Source: Solirubrobacteraceae bacterium (lineage in GTDB: Bacteria > Actinomycetota > Thermoleophilia > Solirubrobacterales > Solirubrobacteraceae). From it: a stretch of 15,944 nt of DNA. Shown piece by piece: positions 13,631-15,944 of the stretch (position 1 is the stretch's first letter; every line of letters begins with the position of its first letter). Below the pieces are notes generated by a model. It made no database searches, had not been told where the DNA came from, and saw only the letters and a list, made by a program, of their open reading frames with translations. The stretch lies in NCBI GenBank assembly GCA_025928415.1, contig JAICJK010000011.1, positions 1 through 15,944 on the forward strand, in the 5' to 3' direction. The position numbers and the translations under genes were made by a program.

Positions 13631-15944
13631 CTACTCCTTGTCCGGCACATCCAGATCCGCGAGCTCCTCGGCGAACCCCGGATCCGTCCCGCCGGCCCCG
13701 ATGCCCTCGAGCTCGGAGATGTCCTGCGAGAACGTCGAGCCGAAGCCCCCGAGGCCGTCGCCGTCGCCCAGGCCGAGCTCGCGCTCGATCTCGTCCTGGT
13801 CGAGCAGCCCGACCTCGTCCATCGCCCGCGGCAGCGGCTCCGACGGCTCGATCTCGATCCGCCGGTAGCGCTTGAGCCCCGTGGCGGCCGGGATCAGCTT
13901 GCCGATGATCACGTTCTCCTTCAGCCCGTTGAGGGTGTCCTTCTTGCCCTCCAGCGCGGCGTCCGTGAGCACCTTCGTCGTCTCCTGGAAGGAGGCCGCC
14001 GACAGGAACGAGTCCGTGTTCAGCGAGGCCTTGGTGATGCCGAGGATGATCTCCTCGAACTGGGCCTGCTCGCCCTTGGCCTTCTTGACGTCGGCGTTGA
14101 CCTTCGCGAACTCGTAGCGGTCGACGAACTGGCCCGGGAGGTAGGTCGTGTCGCCCTTCTGGTCGACCCGGACCTTCTTGAGCATCTGGCGCACGATCAG
14201 CTCGATGTGCTTGTCGTTGATGTCCACGCCCTGGGACTTGTAGACCTCCTGCACCTCCTTGACGAGGTAGCGCTCGGTCTCCGTCCGGCCCCGCAGCGCC
14301 AGCAGCTCGTGCGGGTACAGGGAGCCCTCGTTGAGCTGGGTCCCGGCCTCGACGGCCTGACCCTCCTCGACGAACAGCCGCGTGCGGCGCGGGAACGGGT
14401 AGCGGTGCTCCTCGCCCGCGTCGTCGGTGACGACGACCGTCAGCGCCTTGTCGGTCTCCTCCAGCGCGATGCGGCCCGACTGCTCGGCGATCTTCGCCAG
14501 GCCCTTGGGCTTGCGCGCCTCGAACAGCTCCACGACGCGCGGCAGGCCGTGCGTGATGTCCGCGCCGGCGACGCCGCCGGTGTGGAACGTGCGCATGGTG
14601 AGCTGCGTGCCCGGCTCGCCGATCGACTGCGCGGCGATGATGCCGACCGCGTCGCCGATCTGGGCCGTCTTGCCCGAGGCCATCGAACGGCCGTAGCAGG
14701 CCTGGCACACCCCGGTGACCGCCACGCACTTGAGCACGGAGCGGACCGGCACGCGCGGGGCGGCCCCGTCCTCGTGCTGGGCGCGGAAGGCCTCGACGAT
14801 CGTGGCGAACTCCTCGCGCCCGATCTCCTGGCCCTTGGACACGATCGCCTTGTTGCCCTTCTTGACCGCGATGTCCTTCGCGGCGTAGCGGCCGATCAGG
14901 TTGTCGTTGCCGTCGCCCGTGGCGGTGAAGACCTCGAGCTCGATGAACTCGGCGGTGCCGCAGTCGGGCTCGCGGATGATCACGTCCTGGGCGACGTCGA
15001 CGAGACGGCGCGTCAGGTAGCCGGAGTCCGCGGTGCGCAGGGCGGTGTCCGCGAGGCCCTTGCGGGCGCCGTGGGTCGAGATGAAGTACTCGAGCACCGT
15101 CAGGCCTTCCATGAAGTTGGCCTTGATCGGGCGCTCGATGATCTCGCCCTTCGGGTTGGCCATGAGGCCGCGCATGCCCGCCAGCTGGCGGATCTGCGAC
15201 AGCGAGCCACGCGCGCCGGACTCGGCCATCATGAAGATCGGGTTCTCCCGATCGAAGTGGGCCTGCATCGCGGTCGCGACCTCGTCGGTGGCGGCCGTCC
15301 ACTTCTCCACGACCAGCTCGTGGCGCTCCTCCTGGGTGATCAGGCCCATGTCGTACTGGCCCTGGATCTCCGCGACCTCCTCCTCGTACCTGCCGAGGAT
15401 CTCGCCCTTCTGCGGCGGGATCACGACGTCGTTCTTGGAGATCGTGATGCCGGCCTGGGTCGCGTACTTGAACCCGAGGTCCTTGAACGCGTCCAGCACC
15501 TGCGAGATCGCCGAGGCGCCGTACTTCTGCACGAGCGCGTCGATCACCTTGACCGTGTCGCGCTTGCGCATGGCCTGGTTGATGAACACGTAGTCCTCGA
15601 GGGTGAACGCGTCACCCAGCGCCTCGCCCAGCGCCCGCTCGATGCGGTCGTTGTAGATGATGCGCCCGACCGTCGTGAGCACGTGGCCGCCCTCGCGCCC
15701 GAGCGGGCGGTACTCCGCGATGTCGTGCAGCTTGACGTTGCCCAGCTCGTAGCTGAGCTCCGCCTCCTGCGCGGTGCGGAACACGTGCGGCCGCGGGTCG
15801 TAGGTCGCGCGGTCGATCTTCGCCAGGTCCTGCTCGTCCGGCCCGTACGTCAGGTAGTACGCGCCCAGCACCATGTCCTGCGTCGGCGTCGCCAGCGGCG
15901 CGCCGTGCGCGGGGGACAGGATGTTGTTGGACGACAGCATCAGG
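13631..15944 (-). CDS. rpoC: RNA polymerase subunit beta', C-terminal part (5' end beyond the window)
   Basis: About 771 codons of the beta' subunit are visible. The fragment begins LMLSSNNILSPAHG, so the catalytic NADFDGD motif lies about 20 residues outside the right edge. Seen here are the bridge-helix region with AESGARGSLSQIRQLAGMRG, the trigger loop NFMEGLTVLEYFISTHGARK and GLADTALRTADSGYLTRRL, the second zinc site made of the cysteines in DCGTAEF, LKCVAV and GVCQACYGRS, and the ACQ-type segment GDAVGIIAAQSIGEPGTQLT. There is no large insertion in the trigger loop, unlike the SI3 insertion of E. coli. The protein ends in a long acidic, glycine-rich tail (MDEVGLLDQDEIERELG to DVPDKE). 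It is followed by strong stem-loops and is separated from rpsL by 7.7 kb. Confidence 0.98.
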   Translation of the reverse strand, partial: LMLSSNNILSPAHGAPLATPTQDMVLGAYYLTYGPDEQDLAKIDRATYDPRPHVFRTAQEAELSYELGNVKLHDIAEYRPLGREGGHVLTTVGRIIYNDRIERALGEALGDAFTLEDYVFINQAMRKRDTVKVIDALVQKYGASAISQVLDAFKDLGFKYATQAGITISKNDVVIPPQKGEILGRYEEEVAEIQGQYDMGLITQEERHELVVEKWTAATDEVATAMQAHFDRENPIFMMAESGARGSLSQIRQLAGMRGLMANPKGEIIERPIKANFMEGLTVLEYFISTHGARKGLADTALRTADSGYLTRRLVDVAQDVIIREPDCGTAEFIELEVFTATGDGNDNLIGRYAAKDIAVKKGNKAIVSKGQEIGREEFATIVEAFRAQHEDGAAPRVPVRSVLKCVAVTGVCQACYGRSMASGKTAQIGDAVGIIAAQSIGEPGTQLTMRTFHTGGVAGADITHGLPRVVELFEARKPKGLAKIAEQSGRIALEETDKALTVVVTDDAGEEHRYPFPRRTRLFVEEGQAVEAGTQLNEGSLYPHELLALRGRTETERYLVKEVQEVYKSQGVDINDKHIELIVRQMLKKVRVDQKGDTTYLPGQFVDRYEFAKVNADVKKAKGEQAQFEEIILGITKASLNTDSFLSAASFQETTKVLTDAALEGKKDTLNGLKENVIIGKLIPAATGLKRYRRIEIEPSEPLPRAMDEVGLLDQDEIERELGLGDGDGLGGFGSTFSQDISELEGIGAGGTDPGFAEELADLDVPDKE

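Noticed and set aside
11238..15302. Minus-strand open frame of over 1300 codons across rpoC, the gap and the plus-strand genes
   Set aside because: It is an out-of-frame shadow of rpoC and of other genes. GC-rich DNA has few stop codons in such frames.

Overview
The window is about 70% G+C. It carries the tail of the rpoBC operon and the str/S10 ribosomal region on the minus strand, separated by a block of about 7.7 kb of metabolic and accessory genes. The gene content, the GTG starts and the proteins (Ald, a PucR-family regulator, the ribosomal proteins) suggest a high-GC actinobacterium, probably a deep lineage such as Thermoleophilia/Solirubrobacterales. That placement is inferred from style and was not tested by a search.

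Reading in the minus direction, from high to low coordinates: the 3' part of rpoC (13631 to the window edge) is followed by 372 bp of hairpin-rich non-coding DNA with a terminator-like stem-loop. Next come a minus-strand secreted or membrane-anchored HELGH zincin-like protein (12539-13258), then two plus-strand genes: a HAD-like phosphatase (11409-11897) and a SAM methyltransferase (11928-12542). The methyltransferase and zincin genes converge and share a CTAG stop site. A minus-strand DMT-type permease (10363-11241) is divergent from the HAD gene.

A likely three-gene operon follows: class III aminotransferase (8819-10195), PucR-family regulator (7124-8803) and alanine dehydrogenase ald (5989-7119). 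The transaminase probably passes amino groups from an amine or omega-amino acid to pyruvate. Ald would oxidise the resulting alanine back to pyruvate, ammonia and NADH, under control of the PucR-type regulator. The substrate is unknown.

The translation genes come next: rpsL, rpsG, fusA, tuf, rpsJ and the start of rplC, which runs off the left edge. The block is interrupted between rpsG and fusA by a small four-helix membrane-protein gene on the opposite strand (4584-5033). fusA therefore seems to need its own promoter, and its leader contains a textbook intrinsic terminator (7-bp stem plus U-rich tract) only about 30 bp before the start codon, which suggests attenuation. Another strong stem-loop pair lies between tuf and rpsJ. 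No RNA gene, insertion sequence, CRISPR array or phage gene was seen.
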